Shown here piece after piece: positions 25,006-33,193 of a stretch of DNA of 64,000 bases (the stretch's first letter is position 1; every line of letters begins with the position of its first letter). The notes below the pieces were generated by a model. The model made no database searches. It had not been told where the DNA came from and worked only from the letters and a program-made list of their open reading frames with translations. The stretch comes from JADLGH01 sp964586675. Lineage in GTDB: Bacteria; Desulfobacterota_D; UBA1144; Nemesobacterales; UBA2774. Where the stretch lies: assembly GCA_964586675.1 (NCBI GenBank), contig CAZPHQ010000014.1, positions 1-64,000 of the forward strand. Direction: 5' to 3'. The translations under genes were made by a program, and so were the position numbers.

Positions 25006-25947
25006 TTAGTTAAAGAGACTGCTTATCGATTCCCCGGTGGCTATTCTCTTTATAGCCTCCCCCAGGAGATTCGCAATGCTTATTACCCTGATTTTATCAC
25101 AATCGGCAGCGTGCTGCGTTTGTGGAATCGTATCTGTCAGTATTATTTCCTCGAGCGGGGATTCGATGATCCTCTGTATCGCGGGGCCCGAAAGCACTCC
25201 GTGCGTGCTGCAGAGGGTAACGCGCTTGGCCCCCTCCCTGAGGAGCGCCTTTCCGGCCTGTATCGCCGTCCCGGCGGTGTCGACGAGGTCGTCGACCAGT
25301 ATCGCGGTCTTGCCCTCGACGTCGCCTATAACGTTCATTATCTCGGCCACGTTCGGGTTCGGACGTCTCTTGTCCGTCATCGCCAGGGCCGAATCGAGCA
25401 CCTTCGCATAGGATCTCGCCCTTTCCATGCCTCCCGCGTCCGGCGAAACGATGACAATATCCTCGTCCGCGTACTTATCCTTCATATAGTTAATGAATAT
25501 CGGGGCGGCGAATATGTGGTCGACCGGGATGTTGAAGAACCCCTGTATCTGCCCGGCGTGAACGTCCACGGTCACGACCCTGCTGATACCGGCCGTCGTA
25601 ATCAGGTCCGCGACCAGCTTGGCCGATATCGGGGCCCTCGGCTGGACCTTCCTGTCCTGACGCGCGTAGCCGTAATATGGTATGACGGCCGTAATAGCCC
25701 GGGCCGAGGCCCTCTTGAGAGCGTCCGTTATTATAAGGAGCTCCATTATATGCTCGTTTACGGGCGGGCACGTCGATTGAATGACGAATACGTGAGAGCC
25801 CCTCACGCTTTCCGATATCTCGGCGAATATCTCGCCGTCGCTGAAACGCCTCAGCTCCGCCTGCCCGAGAGGAACGTTCAGGTATTCGCAGACAGCCTTC
25901 GCCAGGGGCACGTTAGAAGTCCCGCAGAAAATCTTTGCATTGTCCAT
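25006..25947 (-). CDS. prs: Ribose-phosphate pyrophosphokinase (PRPP synthase)
   Basis: A class I enzyme of about 313 residues that makes PRPP from ribose 5-phosphate and ATP for nucleotides, His and Trp. Visible motifs: RRFSDGEIFAEI near the start, the flexible loop YYGYARQDRK, the metal/ribose-5-phosphate signature VTVDVHAGQIQGFF, and the PRPP loop VDDLVDTAGT. The frame opens at 25989, but that lies about 11 bp from the -10 box, so starts at 25959 or 25947 fit the promoter better; 25947 gives family length. First gene of prs-rplY-pth-hppA. Confidence 0.96.
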   Translation of the reverse strand: MDNAKIFCGTSNVPLAKAVCEYLNVPLGQAELRRFSDGEIFAEISESVRGSHVFVIQSTCPPVNEHIMELLIITDALKRASARAITAVIPYYGYARQDRKVQPRAPISAKLVADLITTAGISRVVTVDVHAGQIQGFFNIPVDHIFAAPIFINYMKDKYADEDIVIVSPDAGGMERARSYAKVLDSALAMTDKRRPNPNVAEIMNVIGDVEGKTAILVDDLVDTAGTAIQAGKALLREGAKRVTLCSTHGVLSGPAIQRIIESPLEEIILTDTIPQTQHAADCDKIRVISIANLLGEAIKRIATGESISSLFN

Positions 25948-25999
25948 TTGAGCTCGCATGAAACTAAAAGAGCGTAGTCTTCCGACCAAAAAACAAGGT

Positions 26000-26027
26000 A
26001 TTATAAAATAGAACGTGGAGAATTCAA
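26000..26027 (-). promoter_or_regulatory. Promoter of the prs operon
   Basis: On the minus strand TTGAAT (26022-26027), a 16-nt spacer and a consensus TATAAT (26000-26005). The transcript would start near 25993. Confidence 0.7.
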
Positions 26028-26033
26028 GTTTAA

Positions 26034-26468
26034 TTGCACGTAACGCCCTCGCCTTCCGAAAATAAAATACTTCATTCCGCCAGGGTCGCGAGACTGGCGA
26101 CCGCGTCCGCTTCGGGGGAGCCGCTCGTCGTCCCGGTCTGCTTCGTCTACGCCGAATCCTTCATTTACACCCCCATAGATAAAAAACCCAAAAGGGCCTC
26201 GTGGAAGAGCCTCAGGCGCGTGAAAAACATCTCGGAAAACCCGTCCGTATCCCTCGTGATAGACGAGTATTCGGAAGACTGGGGGCAGCTCCACTACATC
26301 ATAATAAACGGCCGCGCGGAGATTATATCCGGGGGCGCCGAATACCCGGAGGCCCTTCGCGCGCTTTCCTCGAAATACCCGCAGTACCTTGAAATGGGCC
26401 TCGAAGAGGCGGGCCTCCCCGTGATCCGCATAACCCCCGTCCGCATAATCTCCTGGGGAAAGCGCTGA
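26034..26468 (+). CDS. PPOX-class (pyridoxamine 5'-phosphate oxidase-like) flavin/F420-binding protein
   Basis: A 144-residue split-barrel protein. ARLATASASGEPLVVPVCFVY is the opening of PPOX-class proteins similar to the TIGR03668 group; DKKPKRASWKSLRRVKNISENP and the final RITPVRIISWGK also fit. Members bind FMN, F420 or heme and reduce diverse substrates; the cofactor here is not certain. The start is a TTG with a weak GTGGAG upstream. Its 5' end overlaps the divergent prs promoter region. The next feature is a tRNA-Leu gene. Confidence 0.75.
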   Translation: MHVTPSPSENKILHSARVARLATASASGEPLVVPVCFVYAESFIYTPIDKKPKRASWKSLRRVKNISENPSVSLVIDEYSEDWGQLHYIIINGRAEIISGGAEYPEALRALSSKYPQYLEMGLEEAGLPVIRITPVRIISWGKR

Positions 26469-26609
26469 TTCAAACGCGGGCGGTCCGGCGACGGGCGGCT
26501 CGCCTCATTCGCCCTGCCGCATATTTCCCCGCAGGCTATGGAAGGCCATTTAGATGTGTGATAATATTAAGCCGTCTGGGTTTTATTTTAAATAAATCAA
26601 AGCTATAAA

Positions 26610-26694
26610 GCCGAAGTGGCGGAACTTGGTAGACGCGCTGGATTCAGGATCCAGTGGGTGCAAGCTCGTGGGGGTTCAAATCCCCCCTTCGGCA
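26610..26694 (+). tRNA. tRNA-Leu (anticodon CAG)
   Basis: Acceptor arms GCCGAAG and CTTCGGC pair fully. The anticodon arm CTGGA-TTCAGGA-TCCAG shows CAG, reading CUG. A long variable arm (class II) and the T arm with GGTTCAAATCC are present. CCA is not encoded. The gene is 85 nt. Confidence 0.97.
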
Positions 26695-26714
26695 GACCGT
26701 AGCGGAAGGCGACT

Positions 26715-27524
26715 ATGGGAGAGGTCAGGCCAAAACTTATCCTTTCCGATTCGAGCAGGAGAAGGCGCGGTTCGGGCGGCGGGTCTCTGTTCATGCTGCT
26801 CATAGTGTTCGCAGCCGGCGTGTACGTCGGCACGAAGCTCGACGACGTCGGGCTCTGGGGCGAAAAGGATGCCGCGGCTCCTGTGGCGGCAGTCAAAGCG
26901 GCCCCGGAAGCACCGTCCCGGCACACCGCCGAAACGCGAAGCCCCTCGCAGGGCTTTGCCGACAGGGTCGCTTCTTCGGGCGGCGAAGAGACCAGCCCTT
27001 ACGAAACTGTCACGATCGTCGAGGATGGCCAGAGCACCGAGGTGCTTCAGGAAACCGGCGCCGACACGGGCGTTGAAGGAGAGGCCGGTAGCTCGGCGGA
27101 AATCGGGCTGACCTCCATAAACCCGGAAAACCTTTCCACGGGTCAGGTCGGCACGGAGGAAGTTACAATACTTTCGCCGGACACGGCGGCGCCGGAAGGG
27201 AGCGCCCCCGAAGCCACCAAAAAATCCGGGGCCAGAGAAAGCTACACCCTTCAGGTAGCGGCCTTCCCAACAGCCGAGGACGGCCGGAGGGCGGTCGCCG
27301 AATACAGGGCGAAGGGGTATAACGCATACACGGTCGAAGTGGAAAATTCCCGTGGAGAGAAGTGGACACTCGTTAAAATCGGGAAATACTCAAACATAGA
27401 ACAGGCCTGGAGCCAGGCGGCCGTGTTCAGGAAAAGTGAAGGTAAAGAGGCTTATGTAGAGTCGCTCGGCCAGAAGACGGCGGTCAACGAATCGTGGGGA
27501 AAAACACCTGGCTCCGATCAGTAG
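26715..27524 (+). CDS. SPOR-domain membrane protein
   Basis: A 269-residue protein. A basic N-terminus with RRRR is followed by one membrane helix (about 24-40), a long low-complexity periplasmic linker rich in Ala, Glu, Ser and Thr (about 45-170), and a C-terminal SPOR domain (about 175-255; YTLQVAAFPTAEDGRRAV, LVKIGKYSNIEQAWSQA). SPOR domains bind denuded septal glycan, so the protein probably localises to the division site (FtsN/DedD-like topology). It begins 20 bp after the tRNA-Leu gene and may be read from the same transcript. Confidence 0.85.
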   Translation: MGEVRPKLILSDSSRRRRGSGGGSLFMLLIVFAAGVYVGTKLDDVGLWGEKDAAAPVAAVKAAPEAPSRHTAETRSPSQGFADRVASSGGEETSPYETVTIVEDGQSTEVLQETGADTGVEGEAGSSAEIGLTSINPENLSTGQVGTEEVTILSPDTAAPEGSAPEATKKSGARESYTLQVAAFPTAEDGRRAVAEYRAKGYNAYTVEVENSRGEKWTLVKIGKYSNIEQAWSQAAVFRKSEGKEAYVESLGQKTAVNESWGKTPGSDQ

Positions 27525-27655
27525 CCCGGTGCGCGAAATGCAAACTAAAACCGCGGAATTTCGCTTATATGCACCTACAATAACACTCATTAACGGCTCC
27601 AATCATTAAATAATTGCTGAAAAATAGATTTTTTTGCGTTTGCGAAGAAAATAAC

Positions 27656-27684
27656 TTGACAAGCATGTGTGCTAAACTTATAGT
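27656..27684 (+). promoter_or_regulatory. Strong sigma-70 promoter of the sigma factor gene
   Basis: Consensus TTGACA (27656-27661), a 17-nt spacer and TATAGT (27679-27684). It sits in an AT-rich intergenic stretch about 67 bp upstream of the ATG at 27751. Confidence 0.85.
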
Positions 27685-27750
27685 TATATAGTTGGGCTCC
27701 AGTATAGTTTTGTACGACTCAAACTAAAACCACAATAGAAGGTGTGTGAG

Positions 27751-28944
27751 ATGAAATCGGCTAAATTCAGAGAGGTTGAGCATGGTGCGTCCGAAATGGA
27801 CAACATGAGCGACTTCAACGAGCAGGAAGAAGAATCATATGCGTCACTGGGATTCGGTGACAACGACCTTATGGAAGGCGAAGAATCCGACTTTTCCTTC
27901 GAGGTGGAAGAAAACTCCACAGTAGAGGATCAGGAAGATGAATGGACGCCCGACGAGCAGTTCAGGCTCCTTTACGTCTACTTCAAGGACATGGCCGTAG
28001 AATCCCTTCTCACCGCAAAGGAAGAAATAGAAGTTTCCGCGCAGATTAAGAAGTGTGAAGCCAAAACCAAGGAGCTCGCCCTCAACATCGAAAAGCTCCA
28101 TAAAAAAAGAACGGCCCTCACCTCCAAAAAACCCGCCAGGGGAGCGGTCGACGAAAACGATCTCACGAAGCGCATCGAAAGCCTCATGGCCTTCGTTAAG
28201 GTCTACTCCGAGCGCGCCGTCGAGCTCAAGGAAAGGTTCGTCAAGGCCAACCTCAGGCTGGTCGTCAGCATCTCCAAGAGGTACATGGGAAGGGGTCTCC
28301 CCCTCACAGACCTCATCCAGGAGGGCAACATCGGCCTCATGCGCGCTGTCGAAAGGTTCGACCACACCAAGGGATACAAATTCTCCACCTACGCTTCGTG
28401 GTGGATACACCAGGCGATTTCGAGGGCCCTTCTCGACCAGACGAGAACGATCAGGGTCCCCGTTTACGTCCTTGAGCAGGCGAGCAAGGTCTATAGAATA
28501 AGCTCCATGCTCCACAAGGAAATGGGAAGAAAGCCCCTGCCCGAAGAGGTAGCCGAGGTGGCGGGAATATCCGTCGAGGGCGTGAAGAGGATTCTCGAAT
28601 CCACGAACGACGCCGCCAGGCTCGATACCCCCATACTCGACGGCGAGAAGACGACTCTCCTCGATTTCATATCGGACGATAAATCGCCCGCACCCGATTC
28701 CATAATGGCGAGCACCGCGCTCACCCACGAGATCAGGGACGCGCTCAACATCCTGACGCCGAGGGAAGAAGAGATAATCAGGCTCAGGTTCGGCATCGAT
28801 CAGGACTGTACCTATACCCTCGACGAGATCGGCAGAAGGTTCGACCTCACGAGGGAGCGCATCAGGCAGATCGAAAAGAGGGCGCTCGAAAAGCTGGCCA
28901 CGTCCGAAATGGGCGAGATACTAAAAAGCTTTCTCGCGCGCTGA
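27751..28944 (+). CDS. RpoD/SigA-family (group 1 or 2) sigma factor
   Basis: A 397-residue sigma-70 factor. Region 1.2 begins near residue 75 (RLLYVYFKDMAVESLLT), region 2 has VKANLRLVVSISKRYMGRGLPLTDLIQEGNIGLMRAVERFD with the KFSTYASWWIHQAI segment, and regions 3 and 4 end with LTRERIRQIEKRALEKL. The full region 1.1 of primary sigmas is replaced by about 70 acidic residues. A spacer of about 50 residues separates 1.2 and 2.1. This suits a general stress/stationary-phase (RpoS-like) or alternative primary factor. ATG 27751 with AGAAGG eight bases upstream is preferred to GTG 27742. Confidence 0.92.
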   Translation: MKSAKFREVEHGASEMDNMSDFNEQEEESYASLGFGDNDLMEGEESDFSFEVEENSTVEDQEDEWTPDEQFRLLYVYFKDMAVESLLTAKEEIEVSAQIKKCEAKTKELALNIEKLHKKRTALTSKKPARGAVDENDLTKRIESLMAFVKVYSERAVELKERFVKANLRLVVSISKRYMGRGLPLTDLIQEGNIGLMRAVERFDHTKGYKFSTYASWWIHQAISRALLDQTRTIRVPVYVLEQASKVYRISSMLHKEMGRKPLPEEVAEVAGISVEGVKRILESTNDAARLDTPILDGEKTTLLDFISDDKSPAPDSIMASTALTHEIRDALNILTPREEEIIRLRFGIDQDCTYTLDEIGRRFDLTRERIRQIEKRALEKLATSEMGEILKSFLAR

Positions 28945-29067
28945 AGCCGCCCCGCATCGCCGGATCGTCACACTGTAAAAGCACGGAATATGAAGTCCCG
29001 CGGGGATTTGAAACCCGCCCGGGGAGAATTGTGTTTGAACGCTGTTTAGTGTAATTTCCCTATTGAA

Positions 29068-29937
29068 ATGAAACCCGTGCCCCCTGTCATAGTAATCGGG
29101 ATGAGCCGCTCAGGAACGACCATGCTCACGAAGATGCTGGAGGAGCTCGGTCTCTATGCCGGTAGACAACTCACAAACAACCACGAAGCCGTTTTTTTCA
29201 GAAAAATAAACGACTGGCTCCTCACGCAGTGCAGCGGCGGGCTCGAAAATCCGGGCGTGATCAGATACCTCCTCGAAGATACGGAAGCCAGGGATTTATA
29301 CGCCGGGTTCGTCGAGTTCACTATGAAAACCCCGAAGGCGATCTCGTTCCTCGGCCTCGGCGATTATCTCAAGTACCGCACCCCGGCGGCGCTCGACGTC
29401 CCCTGGGGATGGAAAGACCCCCGAAACACATTCACGCTGCCCGTGTGGCTCGACATCTTCCCCGGCGCGAAAATAGTACACATATACAGGCACCCCCTCG
29501 ACATAGTAAGCAGCCTCAGGACAAGGCGGAAGAAGGGGCTCTCGAGGCTGAAGGAAAGGGGCGGATTTTCGGGAACGCTATACAGGTATTTTCTCGTACT
29601 GCGTCACATCGGCACGGGAAAGGTCTTCACCGACCTCCGGGCAGCTTCCCTCGACGAGGGGCTTCTCATGTGGGAGGAGTATATGGCCGAAGCGCGGAAG
29701 CACGTTTCGGGCCTCGGAGAGAGCGCGATCGAAATCAGGTACGAGGATTTCCTGGAGAGCCCGGCCTCCGTTCTAAAGACCCTGTCCGACTTCTGCGGGC
29801 TCTATCCTTCGCAAGCCTCGATAGAAAAAACCGCGGGGGGAGTAAACGAATCGCGCCGTCTCGCCTTTCTGAAAGACCCCGAGCTAAAAGAATATTCGGT
29901 TCGAATATCCGACAGGCTCAAGGCCTACGGCTACTAG
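29068..29937 (+). CDS. PAPS-dependent sulfotransferase
   Basis: A 289-residue protein with both PAPS-binding motifs: the 5'-phosphosulfate loop GMSRSGTTML near the N-terminus, and the 3'-phosphate motif IYRHPLDIVSSL in the middle. WGWKDPRNTF between them is typical of the family. No signal peptide or membrane segment is seen, so it acts in the cytoplasm. It differs clearly from the sulfotransferase at the window start. Acceptor is unknown. Sulfation genes for PAPS supply are not in the window. Confidence 0.88.
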   Translation: MKPVPPVIVIGMSRSGTTMLTKMLEELGLYAGRQLTNNHEAVFFRKINDWLLTQCSGGLENPGVIRYLLEDTEARDLYAGFVEFTMKTPKAISFLGLGDYLKYRTPAALDVPWGWKDPRNTFTLPVWLDIFPGAKIVHIYRHPLDIVSSLRTRRKKGLSRLKERGGFSGTLYRYFLVLRHIGTGKVFTDLRAASLDEGLLMWEEYMAEARKHVSGLGESAIEIRYEDFLESPASVLKTLSDFCGLYPSQASIEKTAGGVNESRRLAFLKDPELKEYSVRISDRLKAYGY

Positions 29938-29957
29938 GTTTCTCCGCGGCCGTGCTT

Positions 29958-30287
29958 TTATCTGCTCTTCTTCAAAAGCTCTCCGAATCTAAGCGCTAAA
30001 AGCATATTGCCTTCAATCTTTACCTTTCCTGTGAGCAGCGCATTTTCCGGGGAGAGCTTGCCGTCGAAGAGATTCACGAAGTGCTCGTCTTTTGTCTCTA
30101 TGGTACAGTCCGCTTCGCCTCCCTCTTCCCTGACCCCCATCGATCCGTCTCTGAAATCTACGAGCCATATCCCCCCGTCCGCGCCTTCGAGAACGATTTT
30201 ATAGAGCGCTCCGACGTCTTTGTATTCGTCCCCCCTCTCCTTTAATCTCCTGTCCACTTTCCCAAATATCTCTCTCGTTCTCGACAA
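29958..30287 (-). CDS. SCP2 sterol-binding domain protein
   Basis: A 109-residue single-domain protein of the SCP2 fold, which holds fatty acids, acyl-CoAs or sterols in a hydrophobic tunnel. YKIVLEGADGGIWLVDFRDG, CTIETKDEHFVNLFDGKLSPENALLTGKV and the final LLALRFGELLKK follow the family pattern. The start is TTG at 30287, six bases after a strong GGAGG; no ATG is better placed. It is convergent with the sulfotransferase gene, 20 bp apart. Confidence 0.9.
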   Translation of the reverse strand: MSRTREIFGKVDRRLKERGDEYKDVGALYKIVLEGADGGIWLVDFRDGSMGVREEGGEADCTIETKDEHFVNLFDGKLSPENALLTGKVKIEGNMLLALRFGELLKKSR

Positions 30288-30518
30288 TAGCGCCTCCTTT
30301 TGGAATGGACTACCATTCTACCACACGCGCACAGTGTGCGCCGACAACCGACGTAGTGTGGCGCGGTGCAATTAGCTGCCGTCGTGCGACCGGTGTATTT
30401 AACGGATTGGGGGATTTTCAGACAGTGTCCGCTGGCAAACGACGTATCACGCTCATCGCATAATCGGATTATGCGCGTCTGACGAATTAATCTCATTCCC
30501 AGCGATATCTAATTATCT

Positions 30519-30549
30519 GTCATTCCCGAATGCCTGTATCGGGAATCCA
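30519..30549. repeat. Small hairpin repeat, copy 1
   Basis: ATTCCCGA and TCGGGAAT pair exactly around a 9-nt loop, flanked by TGTC and CCA. Copy 2 at 30730-30761 keeps the stem and flanks but changes the loop, which indicates an RNA or DNA hairpin under constraint or recent shared origin. Confidence 0.8.
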
Positions 30550-30729
30550 GTCTTTTAATCTTTCTCTTTCATCCTCCCTTAGGAATAAGGGGGCATGGGG
30601 GATATTCGAACAGCGTCCGTAGACGTCCGGCGTAGCTCGCAATGCCACTATCATTTCCGTGCGTTACTGCCATCTTCTTTCCCTTCCCCCTTCCAGGGGG
30701 AAGGAATGGATGGGGGTTACCTCAAGAGC

Positions 30730-30761
30730 TGTCATTCCCGAATGTTTTAATCGGGAATCCA
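30730..30761. repeat. Small hairpin repeat, copy 2
   Basis: Same perfect ATTCCCGA/TCGGGAAT stem and TGTC/CCA flanks as copy 1, with loop ATGTTTTAA in place of ATGCCTGTA. Confidence 0.8.
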
Positions 30762-30927
30762 TTTCCACAAACAAAACGTCAAGAGTTTTGTCATTGCGAG
30801 GGAGCGTTTTATGTGACCGCGGCAATCCCGTCTTTATCCTTCCCCTTCATCCCTCCATAATTGACGCCCGCCCCCTCACTATTTACACTTCTTCCTTTTG
30901 TCCGATTCTTTTTTTCTGGGAGCAGAA

Positions 30928-32895
30928 TTGAGCATCGAATATCCGCGGAATTACGACATCATAGTCATCGGCGCAGGCCACGCCGGCTGCGAGGCGGCGC
31001 TCGCCTCCGCGCGCATGGGCTGCAAGACGCTCGTCCTCACAGCCAACATAGACACCATCGGCCTCATGTCGTGTAATCCCTCCGTGGGAGGAGTCGGCAA
31101 GGGCCACCTCGTCAAGGAGATCGACGCCCTCGGCGGCGAGATGGGTCTGGCGGCCGACCATTCCGCGATCCAGTTCCGGAGGCTCAACACCCGCAAGGGC
31201 GCGGCCGTCCAGGCGACGCGCATACAGGCCGACAGGCAGCTCTACAGGACCTACATGAAAGCAGCCCTCGAAGCGCAAAATAACCTCGACATAAAGCAGC
31301 GCATGGCCGAGGGCCTCCTGGTAAAGGGCGGCTCGGTTTGCGGGGTGAAGACGACCCTCGGCGAGCATTTCTATTCCGGCGCCGTAGTGGTAACGCCCGG
31401 CACATTCCCTAACGGCCTCATACACATCGGCCAGACGAAAATTTCCTCGGGCAGGGCGGGAGAGGCGGCGGCTATCGGCATATCCGATTCCTTCGGCGGC
31501 CTCGGATTTAAAATGGGCAGGCTCAAAACAGGAACTCCGCCGAGGTTTGACGGCAGAACCATAGACTGGAGCATCCTCGAGCCCCAGCCCGGCGACGAAA
31601 ACCCGAAGCCGTTTTCTTTCTGGACGGATTCCATCGCGCGCGATCAGCTCCCCTGCTACATTACCTACACGAGCGAAAAGACGCACAAGGTCATAACCGA
31701 CAATCTTCACAAATCCCCGCTTTACTCGGGAGAGATAAAAGGCGTCGGCCCGCGTTACTGCCCCTCCATCGAAGACAAGGTCGTAAAGTTCAGGGACAAG
31801 GAAAGGCACCAGATATTCCTCGAGCCCGAAGGCCTCTCGACGTACGAAATATATCCGAACGGCATATCGACGAGCCTCCCGCTGGAAGTGCAATATGAGC
31901 TCGTCAGGACAATAGACGGGCTTTCGAACGTCGAGATTATGAGGCCGGGCTACGCGGTCGAATACGACTACGTCGACCCGACACAGCTAAAGCCTACGCT
32001 CGAAACGAAGCTCGTCGACAATCTCTACTTCGCGGGGCAGGTAAACGGTACGACAGGATACGAAGAGGCCGGGAGCCAGGGGCTCATGGCCGGCGTCAAC
32101 GCGGCACTCCGCGTGAAGGGCGAAGCCCCGCTGATACTCGACCGCTCGGAGGCCTATCTCGGCATCCTCATCGACGACCTCGTAACGAAAGGCGTCGACG
32201 AGCCCTACAGGATGTTCACATCCAGGGCCGAATACAGGCTCGTCCTCAGGGAGGACAACGCCGACATGAGGCTCTCCGAAAAGGGTTACGCTATAGGCCT
32301 TCTGTCCGAACAGCATTACGAAAAGGTAAGGGCTAAAAAAGAGGCCGCCGAAGAAGAGCTCCAGAGGCTCGAAAGCATAAAAATAACTCCCGACGCCCGC
32401 GTAAATGAAATACTCGTTTCGCTCGGCTCGTCGACGATAAAAAAGCCCCAGTCTCTAAAAGAAATACTTCGCCGTCCCGAGATTTCGTATTCCGCGCTCT
32501 CGCACCTTCCGGGCGGCGAGTCCGCTCCGGAGCTTCTGGAAGACGTCCTCACGCAGATCGAGATGGAGGTCAAATACGAAGGCTACATCAAGAGACAGAT
32601 AGAGCAGATCGAAAAGTTCAGGAAGGTTGAAAACCTCGGCATACCGGAAAATTTTTCCTACGACGGCATCCCCGGCCTCTCGAAAGAAATAGTGCAGAAG
32701 CTCTCGCGCGTCCGCCCGGGCTCTCTCGGTCAGGCGAGCAGAATTTCCGGTATGACGCCGGCCGCAATCTCTGTTCTTATGGTTTATTTAAAACGGGGTG
32801 ATATGGAAAGGCAGGGCGCCGATCACTCGGCTTCTTCCTGCTCTTCCTCGGATTCCGCCAGTTCCTGCTCCAAAAGCTCCATCATATCCTCGTAA
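30928..32895 (+). CDS. mnmG: tRNA U34 carboxymethylaminomethyl modification enzyme MnmG (GidA)
   Basis: An FAD protein of 655 residues that, with MnmE, installs the carboxymethylaminomethyl group on U34 of certain tRNAs. IIVIGAGHAGCEAALASARMG binds FAD; CNPSVGGVGKGHLVKEIDALGG and GQVNGTTGYEEAGSQGL are family signatures. The start is TTG 30928, preceded by GGGAG; it gives the usual short N-terminus. The last 32 residues after ILMVYLKRG are Ser/Cys-rich and unlike the family, because the 3' end runs over a convergent small gene. mnmE and rsmG are not adjacent. Confidence 0.96.
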   Translation: MSIEYPRNYDIIVIGAGHAGCEAALASARMGCKTLVLTANIDTIGLMSCNPSVGGVGKGHLVKEIDALGGEMGLAADHSAIQFRRLNTRKGAAVQATRIQADRQLYRTYMKAALEAQNNLDIKQRMAEGLLVKGGSVCGVKTTLGEHFYSGAVVVTPGTFPNGLIHIGQTKISSGRAGEAAAIGISDSFGGLGFKMGRLKTGTPPRFDGRTIDWSILEPQPGDENPKPFSFWTDSIARDQLPCYITYTSEKTHKVITDNLHKSPLYSGEIKGVGPRYCPSIEDKVVKFRDKERHQIFLEPEGLSTYEIYPNGISTSLPLEVQYELVRTIDGLSNVEIMRPGYAVEYDYVDPTQLKPTLETKLVDNLYFAGQVNGTTGYEEAGSQGLMAGVNAALRVKGEAPLILDRSEAYLGILIDDLVTKGVDEPYRMFTSRAEYRLVLREDNADMRLSEKGYAIGLLSEQHYEKVRAKKEAAEEELQRLESIKITPDARVNEILVSLGSSTIKKPQSLKEILRRPEISYSALSHLPGGESAPELLEDVLTQIEMEVKYEGYIKRQIEQIEKFRKVENLGIPENFSYDGIPGLSKEIVQKLSRVRPGSLGQASRISGMTPAAISVLMVYLKRGDMERQGADHSASSCSSSDSASSCSKSSIISS

Positions 32896-32978
32896 TCTCC
32901 GCCGATGTAACCCGAGTTTTCCGGGTCTTCGAGCATATCCACGAGGTCTTTTATTTTCTTCTTTCCTCTTTTGTTCAT
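32823..32978 (-). CDS. Small acidic protein convergent with mnmG, 51 residues
   Basis: An open frame from ATG (32978) to TGA (32823-32825) preceded by a strong GGAGG eight bases upstream. The protein has a basic head (MNKRGKKKIKD), a central LVDMLEDPENSGYIGGDYED and a tail that is mostly Glu. Its codons explain the odd Ser/Cys-rich end of mnmG on the other strand: the 73-base overlap codes sensibly here. It is below the usual length cutoff of gene callers. No family is recognised. It may bind RNA or a ribosomal partner, but that is a guess. Confidence 0.7.
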   Translation of the reverse strand: MNKRGKKKIKDLVDMLEDPENSGYIGGDYEDMMELLEQELAESEEEQEEAE

Positions 32979-33193
32979 GAGCCTTTCCTCCATGCCGCCT
33001 TATCTAGCACGGCAATCTAATTAATACTATAACACAGACTTTTTTTTCTGCTTCCGGCGCTCCCCGGAAACTTTAAGGTTGATGAAGTATAAGGTCCGTC
33101 CGGCGAAAAGCAACCATCATTTTCCCGATTATAACAGCCGCCAGAAGTATGAAATAATCGTGCTCTCTCCTTCTGAATGCTTCGTATGTATTT

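Larger units (their letters stand above)
30288..30927. repeat. Intergenic repeat patch with three short repeat families
   Basis: About 640 bases without a gene. Contents: three degenerate copies of an element with consensus near ACAGYGTSCG-N7-8-CGRCGTAG (30331-30360, 30422-30450, 30610-30640); two copies of a small hairpin element (30519-30549 and 30730-30761); and one GTCATTGCGAGGGAGC-type element (30790-30829). Elements of the last two kinds are widespread non-coding repeats in deltaproteobacterial-like genomes. The patch also has CT-rich stretches. The mnmG promoter must be near the end but no clear consensus was found. Confidence 0.7.

Noticed and set aside
30288..30927. CRISPR array in the repeat patch
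   Set aside because: Repeats are of different families, irregularly spaced and degenerate, and no cas gene is present.
30883..31893. A 336-codon open frame antisense to mnmG
   Set aside because: It lies fully within mnmG, has no family features or ribosome-binding site, and shows the composition of a shadow frame.
32798..32895. The Ser/Cys-rich MnmG tail as a functional metal-binding extension
   Set aside because: The serines and cysteines come from reading the Glu-rich codons of the convergent small gene in reverse, so the tail is better explained as overlap.
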